From: Sesamum alatum | Lineage: Eukaryota; Streptophyta; Magnoliopsida; Lamiales; Pedaliaceae | Direction: 5' to 3' | Length of the DNA stretch: 64,000 nucleotides | NCBI GenBank assembly: GCA_034509735.1 | Contig: JACGWO010000005.1 | Location: 16,295,264 to 16,359,263 of the forward strand | Part shown: in pieces, positions 54,696 to 64,000 of the stretch | Numbering within the stretch: position 1 is the first letter of the stretch | Layout of the letters: the number at the start of each line of letters is the position of its first letter | Notes under the pieces: generated by a model | Database searches by the model: none | The model's input: only the letters and a program-made list of their open reading frames with translations | Told to the model about the DNA's origin: nothing | Program-made: the position numbers and the translations under genes

Positions 54696-57600
54696 CTAAA
54701 GCCAATCACCCATAGACCTCAAACCCATCTTATCCAGATGCTGAGTATGGGCAACTTGCGACACTTTATTCATCACATAATATGCTTGGATCGGTGATGA
54801 GATCTCGGTTCCTTTGCTTGCGCTATGGCCCCGTTGTTATCGCAGAAGATAACCACTGGCTCAGCGATGCTAGGTACTACACCCAACTCTTAGATATAGC
54901 TCTTCATCCAAACCGCCTCCTTTGCAGCTTCCGAAGCTGCTATGTATTCAGACTCTGTGGTGGAGTCCGCCGTGGTAGCCTGCTTGGAACTCTTCCAAGC
55001 AACCACGCCACCATTAAGTTTGAATACATAACCAGACTGAGACTTGGCATCATCGTCATCCGACTGGAAGCTAGCGTCGCTATAGCCTTCCAGTATCAAC
55101 TCTCCACTGCCGTAGATCAAGAACATGTCCTTAGTCCTTTTCAGGTACTTCAGGATAGTCTTGACTGCACTCCAGTGTGCCTCCCCGGCACACGACTGAT
55201 ATCGGCTAGTTACGCTCAAAGCGAAAGCAACATCAGGCCTAGTGCACTGAACAGCATACTGTATGCTGCCTACGGCTGAAGCATAGGGGATGTCCAACAT
55301 CCGTTTAAGCTCCTCATCAGTCTTAGGAGACTGCTTCTTGGATAACTTAATTCCATGCCTCATAGGAAGGAATCCTCGTTTTGAGTTCTCCATCTTGAAT
55401 CTCTTCAAGACTTTCTCAATGTACGAGGACTGGGCCATTGCTAACATCCTTCTAGATCTATCCCTGTAGATCTTGATGCCAAGGATGTAGGATGCCTCGC
55501 CCATATCCTTCATAGGAGAATTGCGTTGACAACCAAGCTTTAGTGGTACCCAACATCTTAGCATCATTCCCAATGAGCAAGATGTCATCCACGTAAAGCA
55601 CCAAAAACGCAACTGAGCTCCCACTGATCTTCTTGTATACACAAGGATCTGACTCATTCTTGATGAAATCATATCCCCGTATGACTTCATCAAAACGTAT
55701 GTTCCAGCTTCGGGAAGCTTGTTTGAGGCCATAGATGGACCTTTGGAGACGGCAGACCTTCTGCTCTTCTCCAACAGTTGTGAAACCTTCCGGTTGATCC
55801 ATATAGATCTCTTCCTCTACGAAACCGTTGAGGAAAGCCGTTTTCACGTCCATCTGCCATATTTCATAGTCATACCATGCTGCTATGGCAAGCAGTATCC
55901 GAATGGACTTGGCCATTGCTACAGGCGAGTAGGTTTCCTCAAAATCGACCCCGGGTCGCTGAGTGTAACCTTTCGCCACAAGCCTGGCCTTGAAGGTTGT
56001 AACCTCCCCGTCAGCTCCAAGCTTACGTTTGTAGACCCATTTACACCCTACGGGTTTAACCCCTTTGGGTGGATCTACTAGGGTCCAAACCTTGTTTGTA
56101 CCCATCGAGTCCATCTCGGATTTCATGGCCTCAAGCCACTTGTCTGAATCGATGTCCGACATCGCTTCTCCGTATGTCTTTGGATCATTATCCAACTGAC
56201 CGGTCAGGCCCAGAAATCCATACCTATCAGGTGCATGGGATACTCTGGCCGACCTACAGAGGACTGGAACAATATCAGTGGGAACCACTGGCTCAGATGT
56301 CACTGCCGCCTCATGGGGTACCTCACTTGATTCCTCAAGGAGTACCTCATCGCGTCGACTATCCGATGGAAAACTTTTTTCCAAGAACACTGCGTTTCGC
56401 GAGACAAAAACCTTTTGCTCGGAGGGATCATAGAAATAATACCCCGCAGTTTCTTTCGGATAGCCGATAAACCTGCATAAACTAGACCTCGAGTCCAGTT
56501 TATCTCCCACTAATCTCTTGACATATGCGGGGCAACCCCACACTTTCAAGTATTTGTAGGAGGCAGGCTTGCCATGCCATATCTCATATGGCGTCTGGGA
56601 TACCCTTTTAGATGGCGCCAAGTTCAAAAACTTTGGCCGCCGTCTCAAGAGCGTATCCCCAGAAGGAAAGGGGCAGTTCGGTAAAACTCATCATGGATCG
56701 GACCATGTCCAACAAGGTCCGATTCCTCCTTTCAGACACACCATTAAGCTGCGGTGTTCCAGGAGGGGTCCACTGAGAGAGAATCCCATTCTCTTTTAGG
56801 TAGTCAGTAAACTCACCACTCAAATACTCTCTACCTCGGTCCGACCGAAGGGCTTTGATCTTTCGACCGGTTTGGTTCTCTACTTCAAGTCTGTATTCCT
56901 TAAACCTTCCAAAGGCTTCAGACTTGTACCTCATCAGGTAAACATAACCATACCGTGAGTGATCATCGGTAAAAGGTTATGAAGTACGAGTACCCACCTC
57001 TAGCTTGAGTATTTAGTGGACCACAGACATCTGTATGGATCAAATCCAACAGACCACTGGCTAGCGTACTTTGTCCAACAAAGGGTTTCTTGGTCATCTT
57101 TCCCTTTAGACAGGATTCGCAGGTCGGTAGGTTGTCCAAATCGTCTATTTCTAGACACTTTGAGTCCACCAACCTTCTTATCCTATCTTTAGAGATATGA
57201 CCTAACCTCGCATGTCATATCTGTGCGTTATTATGATCATCACGTTTTCGTTTGTGTTCTGCAGTCATAATCCAATTAGACTGTTGAAGTATGTACAGAC
57301 CGTTGACCAATGTACCAAGCAGATGAGAAATACCATCTTTGATAATGAAAAAAACGTTTTTATTGATGGTAAATTCATATCCCTCCTTATCAAGGACCGA
57401 GATGGAAACAATGTTTTTAATCATGCTAGGTACATAGAAACAGTCATTCAGTACAATCCTAACATGACTACTAATGGCTAACTCTAGTGATCCTACGGCC
57501 TCCGCAGCAACGGCCTTGCCATCGCCTAGCCTCAGGATCATCTCATCCTTGGTTAGCCTTCTGCTTCTTTGCAGTGCCTGCAAATCATTGCAGATGTGAG

Positions 57601-58533
57601 CACCACACCCGGTATCCAATACCCATGAAGCAGAATTAGTAATCATATTAACTTCAACCACAAACACACCTGGGTTGGAGAGGAGTTGTGGGCACTCCCT
57701 CTTCCAATGCCCTTTCCCTTGGCAATGCATGCAGACATCATTTGCCTTGAACCGCTGAGAACCACGGGCCTTCCCTTTCCCTTTGCTTGGTCCAACCAGA
57801 GCAACAGGGACGCCCGGAGCGTGAGAGCAGGGGCCACAACCGTCTTCCCTTTGCCCTTCTTCCTCTTCCAGCGTCCGGCCCTCTTGCCATTCGCCTTGGA
57901 GGTCGAAGCCTCTCCTATCAATACCGCAGGCGCCGACTTGTGGGTCGTTGCCTCGTATTGGACCAGCATGTTGATCAACTCATGAATAGACTTCTCAAGT
58001 CCGTTCATGTTGTAGTTTACAACAAACGGGTCATAGGATGGAGGAAGCGACTGGAGGATCACGTCAATGTACGTGTCATTGTTAAGCCCAGCTTTAAGGT
58101 CCTCGAGTTTCTCCACTAGGGAGAGCATCTTGACCCCATGACTCTGTACGGACGCTCCTTCAGCGAGCTTGGTGCCAAACAATGCTTTTGTGGCGGCATA
58201 TCTAATATGCCTATCCGGAACCGCATAAACCTCGTTCATGCGGAGCATTATGGCGGAGACGTTGTCCAGCCTCTCATACTGCTTCTGGATGTCGTTGGAC
58301 ATCGAAGCCAGTATGATACTGCGTACTTTCCGGTTGTCCTCATGCCATTTCTCGAACGTCAAACGTTCTTCAGGCGTGGACCCCTCCGGTAAGTTACTCG
58401 GTGGCGGCTCGTCCAAGACGTAGCCTTGGTTCTCGAAACCGAGGACAATCCTCAGGTTTCTCAGCCAGTCCGAGTAATTCGTTCCGTTGAATTTGTTAGT
58501 CTCAAGAATCATGGTTAACGGGTTCTTAGACAT
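54696..58533 (-). pseudogene. Broken copia gag-pol polyprotein of element L
   Basis: Starts at ATG 58533 (MSKNPLTMILETNKF), and gag is open to near 57830. A small indel shifts the frame before the zinc knuckle CMHCQGKGHWKREC. The next frame (57730-57215) holds protease WVLDTGCGAH and ends at a TGA replacing the tryptophan of the WHARLGH finger. Integrase pieces: 57172-56963, a frameshift, then 56934-56608 with SERRNRTLLD. An extra base near 56630 shifts into 56648-55458, which carries the long linker and RT with YVDD (55595-55584). One more shift occurs at QFS/MKDMGEA, then RT end and RNase H (ADSTTESEY) to a TAA at 54890. After that DNNGAI is readable, then about 110 bp are replaced by a 21-bp filler (54762-54782), and the end is MGDWL. 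Confidence 0.94.
54762..54782. other. 21-bp filler copied from the adjacent LTR
   Basis: Exactly the same 21 bases as 54584-54604 in the neighbouring L LTR, sitting where about 110 bp of the RNase H end are missing. This is typical of templated repair at a break. Confidence 0.8.
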
Positions 58534-59301
58534 ATCTACATTAATGAAAATGTAAAGCAGAAATTAGCAGATGATGGTAATATTATTGTTCAAGTTGAAG
58601 ACTTGGTCTTTTAGTCTTTAACCCTCCCACTATTTATACGAAAGTCCGCCACTCTCAAGCGGAGTTTCGGGAAACCATTTCCTAGTGGGCTTGGGATCCA
58701 CAAGCGTAATCTCCATGCCCCGCTTTTACGATTCACATGAAGAAAACCTTGTGGGAGATATCCAATATCATTCTCATCCAATGAAATTCCCAAGATATTT
58801 TGCCTCACCTATTCGCATGATTCCAAGGACTCCAAGCCAACCATGTTACTCAGTGTTAGGCCCGACCCATCAACCAAATCATACGTCAAACTGTCGCCCC
58901 CACGACTCGTGAGACAGGGAAACAGCGAGCGCAGTCTTTTTGTTCACAACAATAGTGCAGCTTTCCCCTAGTCCAAGTGTGCCACGACTCGTGAGACCAC
59001 ACTTGGGTAGTGCTAGCTTCCTCACCACATTAGTGTGGATGGAAGGCTCGGACAGACCAAAATACCATTTTGATCCAAGTCCGTTCTGGGCCTAATATTT
59101 AATTTGGTCCAACCAAATGAGAGTTTGTGTATGACCGAGACCTCATCACATTATTGTGTTTTAGCATGCATAAATATCCAATATTTAAAGCGATAAATAA
59201 ATACGCCGCATGCAGAAAACATAGCATACCCCTGTTAGGATGATCACAAGCCCAACCTATGCGACCCACTGAGCCCGCAGTGAGTCTATGGTCTGTCTAG
59301 G

Positions 59302-59574
59302 GTGGTCCTAAATTATTACAATAATAATAAACCCATTGTCATTCCAATGGGCCTTGAAGTGCTTCTTGTTCCACGCCTTGATGCTCCTCCTTGGGGTCTC
59401 CGACTCCAATTCCTTGTTAAAATTGAAACCTCACCAATCCTATCTACTCTCATTACAACTGAAAGTAATACGTCGGTAATAAAGAAAACAAGCCTTAACA
59501 TCATGAGGCTAAAAATACGGGAGATGATAGTCCCAAAAACAAGAGGCACGCAGGCCCCACCCAACAGAAAATAA
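59302..59574 (+). CDS. Antisense frame in leader L (90 codons, speculative)
   Basis: Twin of 31321-31593 in G. It shares the VL.YY.N..PI...MGL start, a KIETS core and a PNRK tail with the antisense frame at 38337-37999 in C, which belongs to another subfamily. No domain recognised; coding unproven. Confidence 0.25.
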   Translation: MVLNYYNNNKPIVIPMGLEVLLVPRLDAPPWGLRLQFLVKIETSPILSTLITTESNTSVIKKTSLNIMRLKIREMIVPKTRGTQAPPNRK

Positions 59575-59949
59575 ATAAACATTCATTCATCCATACACAA
59601 GGTCTAGGGCTTTGTGATCATCCCATGTTGATTCCATCAACTCACATAACATAATTATTCCAAATAATCATGCATAAATAACCAATGGATATTCCAAATA
59701 CCCAAGTGATGTCCAACATCACAAAAGCATAAATATACAAATAATATGCAAAATTCAAATTTGAAATTTAATGGACATTTTAAACAATGCCTCCAATGCA
59801 TGTATTAATCCCAAATTACTTAAGCAAATTTAATTCAAGGAATAATCCAATTATCCCAAAATCAAAAATGCAAAATTAACATATTTTCAGAATATTGTGC
59901 AGAAAATACAGAAAATCGAATTTTCCGAAAAAAATCGAAAAACGGCACA

Positions 59950-60140
59950 AAACGGCCCAGCCGTTGTGCCGGCCGGCCGCCCGCGCGCACCGGGCAGCGC
60001 GCGCGCGCGCGCTGTGCCGCACGCTGGCCCTCGGCCAGCAGCGGCCGGCTGCGCACAGCGCGCGCGCCTGTGCGCAGCGTCCGCGCGCATGGCGCGCGCG
60101 CAGGCGCCCGCCTGCGCGCGGCCACTGCCGGCCCCGACCA
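59950..60140 (-). other. GC-rich hairpin island in leader L
   Basis: Contains GCTGGCC/GGCCAGC (60023-60029/60033-60039, 3-nt loop) and GCGCACAG/CTGTGCGC (60051-60058/60068-60075, 9-nt loop). About 255 nt from the PBS. Confidence 0.72.
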
Positions 60141-60395
60141 AAATTTTTTTTTTTTTTTTTTTTTTGTGTTTTTCAAAACTGTTTCAGCACAATAACATTA
60201 ATATTATTCTGAAAATAAGCATGCAATTTTAGATCCAATCTAACAAAAATTAAGCATGCCAAAAGTCCATTAAATCCAAACAATCGAATCATCATATTAT
60301 TCATATATTTATGTAATCTAACATGCCAATAAAGCCATTTAAAAGCAAGTAGATTATGCCAAACACATAGATCTATGCCCCTTACATCGAAATGG

Positions 60396-60407
60396 GCTCT
60401 GATACCA
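60396..60407 (-). other. Primer binding site of element L
   Basis: TGGTATCAGAGC on the minus strand, two bases inside the LTR end. Confidence 0.95.
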
Positions 60408-60409
60408 CT

Positions 60410-62630
60410 TGAAGGACAAGCGGATCCGCCCGGGAGCTCGAGCGGAAGCGAGAAAGGCGAGAAATTGCGTAAATTTAATCAAATTCAAAATACGCGAATC
60501 CCAAGGGGTGTACCCTTGGGTGCTCAACCGGGCGTTCGATGTAGGATGTGTAAATATTAAAACATATATTTAAACACATAGGGCATAGTTATACAAATTA
60601 AATCAATCAAAGCGTAATAAACCGTTACCTTTGATTGTTTAGCGTATGCTCCCAGCTACTAGCGTTGTTCCTTCTCCGGAATGCTCACGAAATCCAAACG
60701 TATGGATTCTCCAAAGGTGATCCAACCACACCGGAAGAAACACACGTTGTTCTTGCTAGAGAAGAACGGGTTTAGGAAGGAATAGGTTTAAGAGAAGAAC
60801 CCTATGAATTAGTGTTCTCTTAAACTTACTTTGTTCTTCTTCTTGATTCAAAATCAAGTGAAGAACACAAGTGTAAGAGAGGGAGGGAGCATGAAATTTT
60901 GAGAGAGAGGAGAGGATTTTTGTCTTCTCTTTTTCCTAGAAAAAGATGAATAATGAATCACTTATGCTTGGTGTTGTATATTCTAATATATATACATAAT
61001 TAATGTGATTATTGGAATGTGTCTAGGTTCATCCAAGGATGTCTAGATTCATTCCAATCAATCACCATCAATTCTTCAATCAAGCCTACCAAAATTTATG
61101 GTATGATCAAATCATACCAAAAAGGAAGAGCTTGATTGGAGTTGATTTGTCTCTTTCCAAAAGAGACAAGTCAACATACAACCTAGCATGAAACATGGCT
61201 GATTTTGCTTCCTCCAAGGGAGCATGTCGGCCATGTTTAGGGAAGAAGTCCAACTTCTTCCTATTCCAAAATAAGAATTATTTCTACTCTCGGGTATAAT
61301 TTAACGGACCGGGTTTTATCGTAATTCAATTACGACGAACCCAACATTAAATCTAATTTAATGTCTATTCAAATTATTCCTGTTGATCTTTTAATCCAAT
61401 TAAAAGATCCAACGTCTCAACATCTCAACTTTCCATATTTAATCGAAAATCCAATTTACCGATTAAATGAAAGCCCGATACAATATCGGCCCGTCCATCC
61501 AATGGACTTTCCCTTAAGTAATTCAATTACTTATTTTTATCCTTCGAGATTGACTCCAAGTCGATCTCTCAACCTCCTCAGTGATTTGTGTGTGACCCTT
61601 TAGGTTCACCCTCAGCTAGACTTGGGCCCGTGTCCCACAAGGGCCCGTTACCATGGGTGGCCGTCTAGCAATGGTCCATGGCACTAGAGACTAGGTGAAT
61701 TGGCGTGAAAATTTAGGCGCCGATTCCGTACGGGTACGATCCTTCCGTCTACCGTCTCCCGGCCTTAGTCTAGGGTATGGAATTGGGCGTCGGTTCCCAT
61801 CCTTGACTAGGCATCTATGCTTAATACTCGAGACCACGTATGCTTCATTGCATCGACACAGGAAACCATTCCCTGTTCGACCAACCACTGTGGCCACAGC
61901 TTCAAACAGCATGAACGTGTCTCCGAGTGCATAGGAGATACCTCTGTCACATACTGACAGGGGACGGATCCTCTTCTTGGAATCCACTGTCCTCGCTACA
62001 CATTCCGACTGCACTGGACAAGGCTTATAATGATCATCTTACAGAATGATCACCTCTCGCCAGATCCAAGATACAGCCGTCCTGTGCACGTGACTGCCAT
62101 GATTCCTCAAGTCTGAGGATTACTCCCGTACTATCGGAACCGGGGAATCCAATCATACCGACCAAGCCTCCAAGGCTTCCATATGATGATCCCCGTGAGT
62201 CAGTCCAGTTGGCTCGACCCCAGTCGACCAACCCATCAAGATCGTGTAGGCGTCCCACGCCTATCGCCGATGAAACACGGCACTCATCTAATGAACACGA
62301 CTCTTGACGCAAGTCTCAATAGGACTCTCAATGCCCTGTCTCGAGGTCGTCGACTTGGAACGTTTCAGACCCAACGCTTAATCAGTTGGTTTCATGACCA
62401 CCATCCAATGCGTGGCCCAACTGCACGAGTTGTTATCCATGGTCTGTGGGCTTCGTTGTGATATAAGTTAAACACCGTTTTAACAAATGTAAAGTGAGCA
62501 CAACAAAGTAGGTACCAATAGTGACAAACACTCACTTTATTCATCACATAATAATATTACAATTACATCGAGTTGTATAATAGGTTACAAATCGCCAAAC
62601 CTATTGGCTTTCTGGTCACCTATTCTAACA
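60410..62630 (-). repeat. 5' LTR of element L (2221 bp)
   Basis: TGAAGGACAAGCGG...TATTCTAACA; partner of 52452-54681. The conserved box is about 61648-61700. Confidence 0.95.
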
Positions 62631-62635
62631 CATCC
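62631..62635. other. Target-site duplication CATCC of element L (right copy)
   Basis: Identical to 52447-52451. Confidence 0.93.
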
Positions 62636-63764
62636 AATGGACTTTCCCTTAAGTAATCCATTTACTTATTTTATCCTTCGAGATTGACTCCAAGTCGATC
62701 TCTCAACCTCCTCGGTGATTTGTGTGTGACCCTTTAGGTTCACCCTCAGCTAGACTTGGGCCCGTGTCCCACAAGGGCCCGTTACCATGGGTGGCCGTCT
62801 AGCAACGGTCCATGGCACTAGAGACTAGGTGAATTGGCGTGAACATTTAGGCGCCGATTCCGTACGGGTACGATCCTTCCGTCTACCATCTCCCGGCCTT
62901 AGTCTAGGGTATGGAATTAGGCGTCGGTTCCCATCCTTGACTAGGCATCTATGCTTAATACTCGAGACCACGTATGCTTCATTGTGTCGACACAGGAAAC
63001 CATTCCCTGTTCGACCAACCACTGTGGCCACAGCTTTAAACAGCATGAACGTGTCTCCGAGTGCATAGGAGATACCTCTGTCACATACAGACAGGGGACG
63101 GATCCTCTTCTTGGAATCCACCGTCCTCGCTACACATTCTGACTGCACTGGACAAGGCTTGTGATAATCATCTTACAGAATGATTACCTCTTGCCAGATC
63201 CAAGATACAGCCGTCCTGTGCACGCGACTGCCATGATCCCTCAAGTCTGAGGATTACTCCCGTACTATCGGAACTGGGGAAAACCAATCATACCGACCAA
63301 GCCTCTAAGGCTTCCATATGATGATCCCCGCGGGTCAGTCCAGTCGGCTCGACCCCAGTCGACCAACCCATCAAGATCGTGTAGGCGTCCCACGCCTGTC
63401 GCCGATGAAACACGGCACTCATCCAATGAACACGACTCTTGACGCAAGTCTCAATAGGACTCTCGATGCCCTGTCTCGAGGTCCTCGACTTGGAACGTTT
63501 CAGACCCAACTCTTAATCAGTTGGTTTCATGACCACCATCCAATGCGTGGCCAACTGCACGAGTTGTTATCCATGGTCTGTGGGCTTTGTTGCGATATAA
63601 GTTAAACACCGTTTTAACAAATGTAAGATAAGCGCAACAAAGAAGGTACCATTGGTGACGAACACTCATCTTATTCATCACATAATAATATTACATTCAC
63701 ATCAAGTTGTCGGATAGGTTACAAATTGCCAAACCTACTGGCTTTCTGATCACCTATTCCAACA
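62636..63764 (-). repeat. Solo LTR N, right half
   Basis: Continues N from AATGGACTTTCCC to its TTCCAACA end. The conserved box is about 62780-62832. Joined with 50252-51352 it totals 2230 bp, the length of other LTRs of this subfamily. Confidence 0.92.
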
Positions 63765-63769
63765 ATGAA
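63765..63769. other. Target-site duplication ATGAA of LTR N (right copy)
   Basis: Identical to 50247-50251. Confidence 0.92.
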
Positions 63770-64000
63770 CTCAAGCCCATTTATTCGAAATAATTCATCG
63801 AGGCTTGAATCTCGAAGAAGTATAATTTAATTCCATTAAATTAAACCTTCTCCCGGAATTAATTCCAAATTAATTCCCTTTCATTTGGTGTAGCGGGTGT
63901 GACTCTTTAGGTTCACCTTTCAGCTATACTTGGACCTACTTCTTGTTATTTCATAACCAAAGTAGTCTGTTACCATGGGTGGCCATCTAGCAACGGTCCA
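63770..64000 (-). repeat. LTR J, right segment (runs off the window)
   Basis: Resumes LTR J after the N nest: AT-rich U3 DNA, the GAGTCACAC-type motif in reverse (GTGTGACTCTTTAGGTTCACC) and the start of the conserved box (63968-64000). The rest is outside. Confidence 0.88.

Larger units (their letters stand above)
58534..60395 (-). other. 5' leader of element L
   Basis: 1.86 kb. It contains the GC island (59950-60140) with a T run beside it (60141-60165), AT-rich DNA, and two palindromes CACGACTCGTG at 58901-58911 and 58983-58993. Antisense frames are at 59302-59574 and 58685-58912. No sense frame. Confidence 0.78.
52452..62630 (-). mobile_element. Copia element L, structurally complete (10.2 kb)
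   Basis: Minus strand: 5' LTR (62630-60410), PBS, leader with GC island and paired palindromes, gag-pol, PPT, 3' LTR (54681-52452), with 5-bp duplications CATCC on both sides. It is inserted into solo LTR N in the same orientation, which by itself creates a direct 1.1-kb repeat. The gag-pol is broken at several points. Confidence 0.96.

Overview
This window is a gene-free stretch of plant nuclear genome made almost entirely of nested LTR retrotransposons. The plant assignment rests on several things: Ty1/copia polyproteins of the Tnt1-like order gag - zinc knuckle - protease - integrase - RT - RNase H; primer binding sites complementary to the 3' end of plant initiator tRNA-Met; Ty3/gypsy and CACTA debris; and AT-rich DNA with many apparent CpG transitions. 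I cannot name the species. I see no host protein gene, rRNA, tRNA or CRISPR array, and every long reading frame is a broken transposon gene, a shadow, or a leader/LTR frame.

Left block (1-25670). A copia leader fragment (F, 24946-25670) received element D (13822-24945; its left end is outside the window). D's 5' LTR received element B (5401-13821) and, separately, a solo LTR (E, 14258-16235, with target-site duplication ATAGT). B's 5' LTR was in turn entered by element A (1-5400, minus strand, only its 5' half visible).

Middle block (25671-47615). A Ty3/gypsy gag-protease remnant (25671-27425) abuts part of a CACTA TNP2-type transposase (27440-27880). A copia element H follows: a 5' LTR fragment at 27881-28620 and a 3' LTR ending at 46822. 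H hosts G (28621-34556, minus, truncated at its 3' end) just before its 3' LTR, and C inside its 3' LTR. C (34923-45133) is structurally complete at 10.2 kb, with two LTRs, PBS, PPT and TSD CATCT. Right of H lie a probable CACTA C-terminal fragment and an RNase H fragment.

Right block (47616-64000). Four LTRs are nested: P (plus) contains J (minus), which contains solo LTR N (minus, TSD ATGAA), which contains full element L (52452-62630, minus, TSD CATCC). The left half of the N LTR is duplicated beside L. The extra copy is an N/L chimera, the product expected from unequal crossing over.

The elements share an unusual plan. LTRs are 2.0-2.2 kb. A leader of about 1.9-2.2 kb lies between PBS and gag. 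Each leader has a GC-rich hairpin island about 180-260 nt after the PBS, a pair of 11-bp palindromes (CACGACTCGTG) near gag, and recurring antisense open frames. LTRs of otherwise different subfamilies share a block of about 50 bp, and one LTR type has an inverted TTGAC (W-box-like) array just upstream of its TATA box. All visible gag-pol copies are broken.
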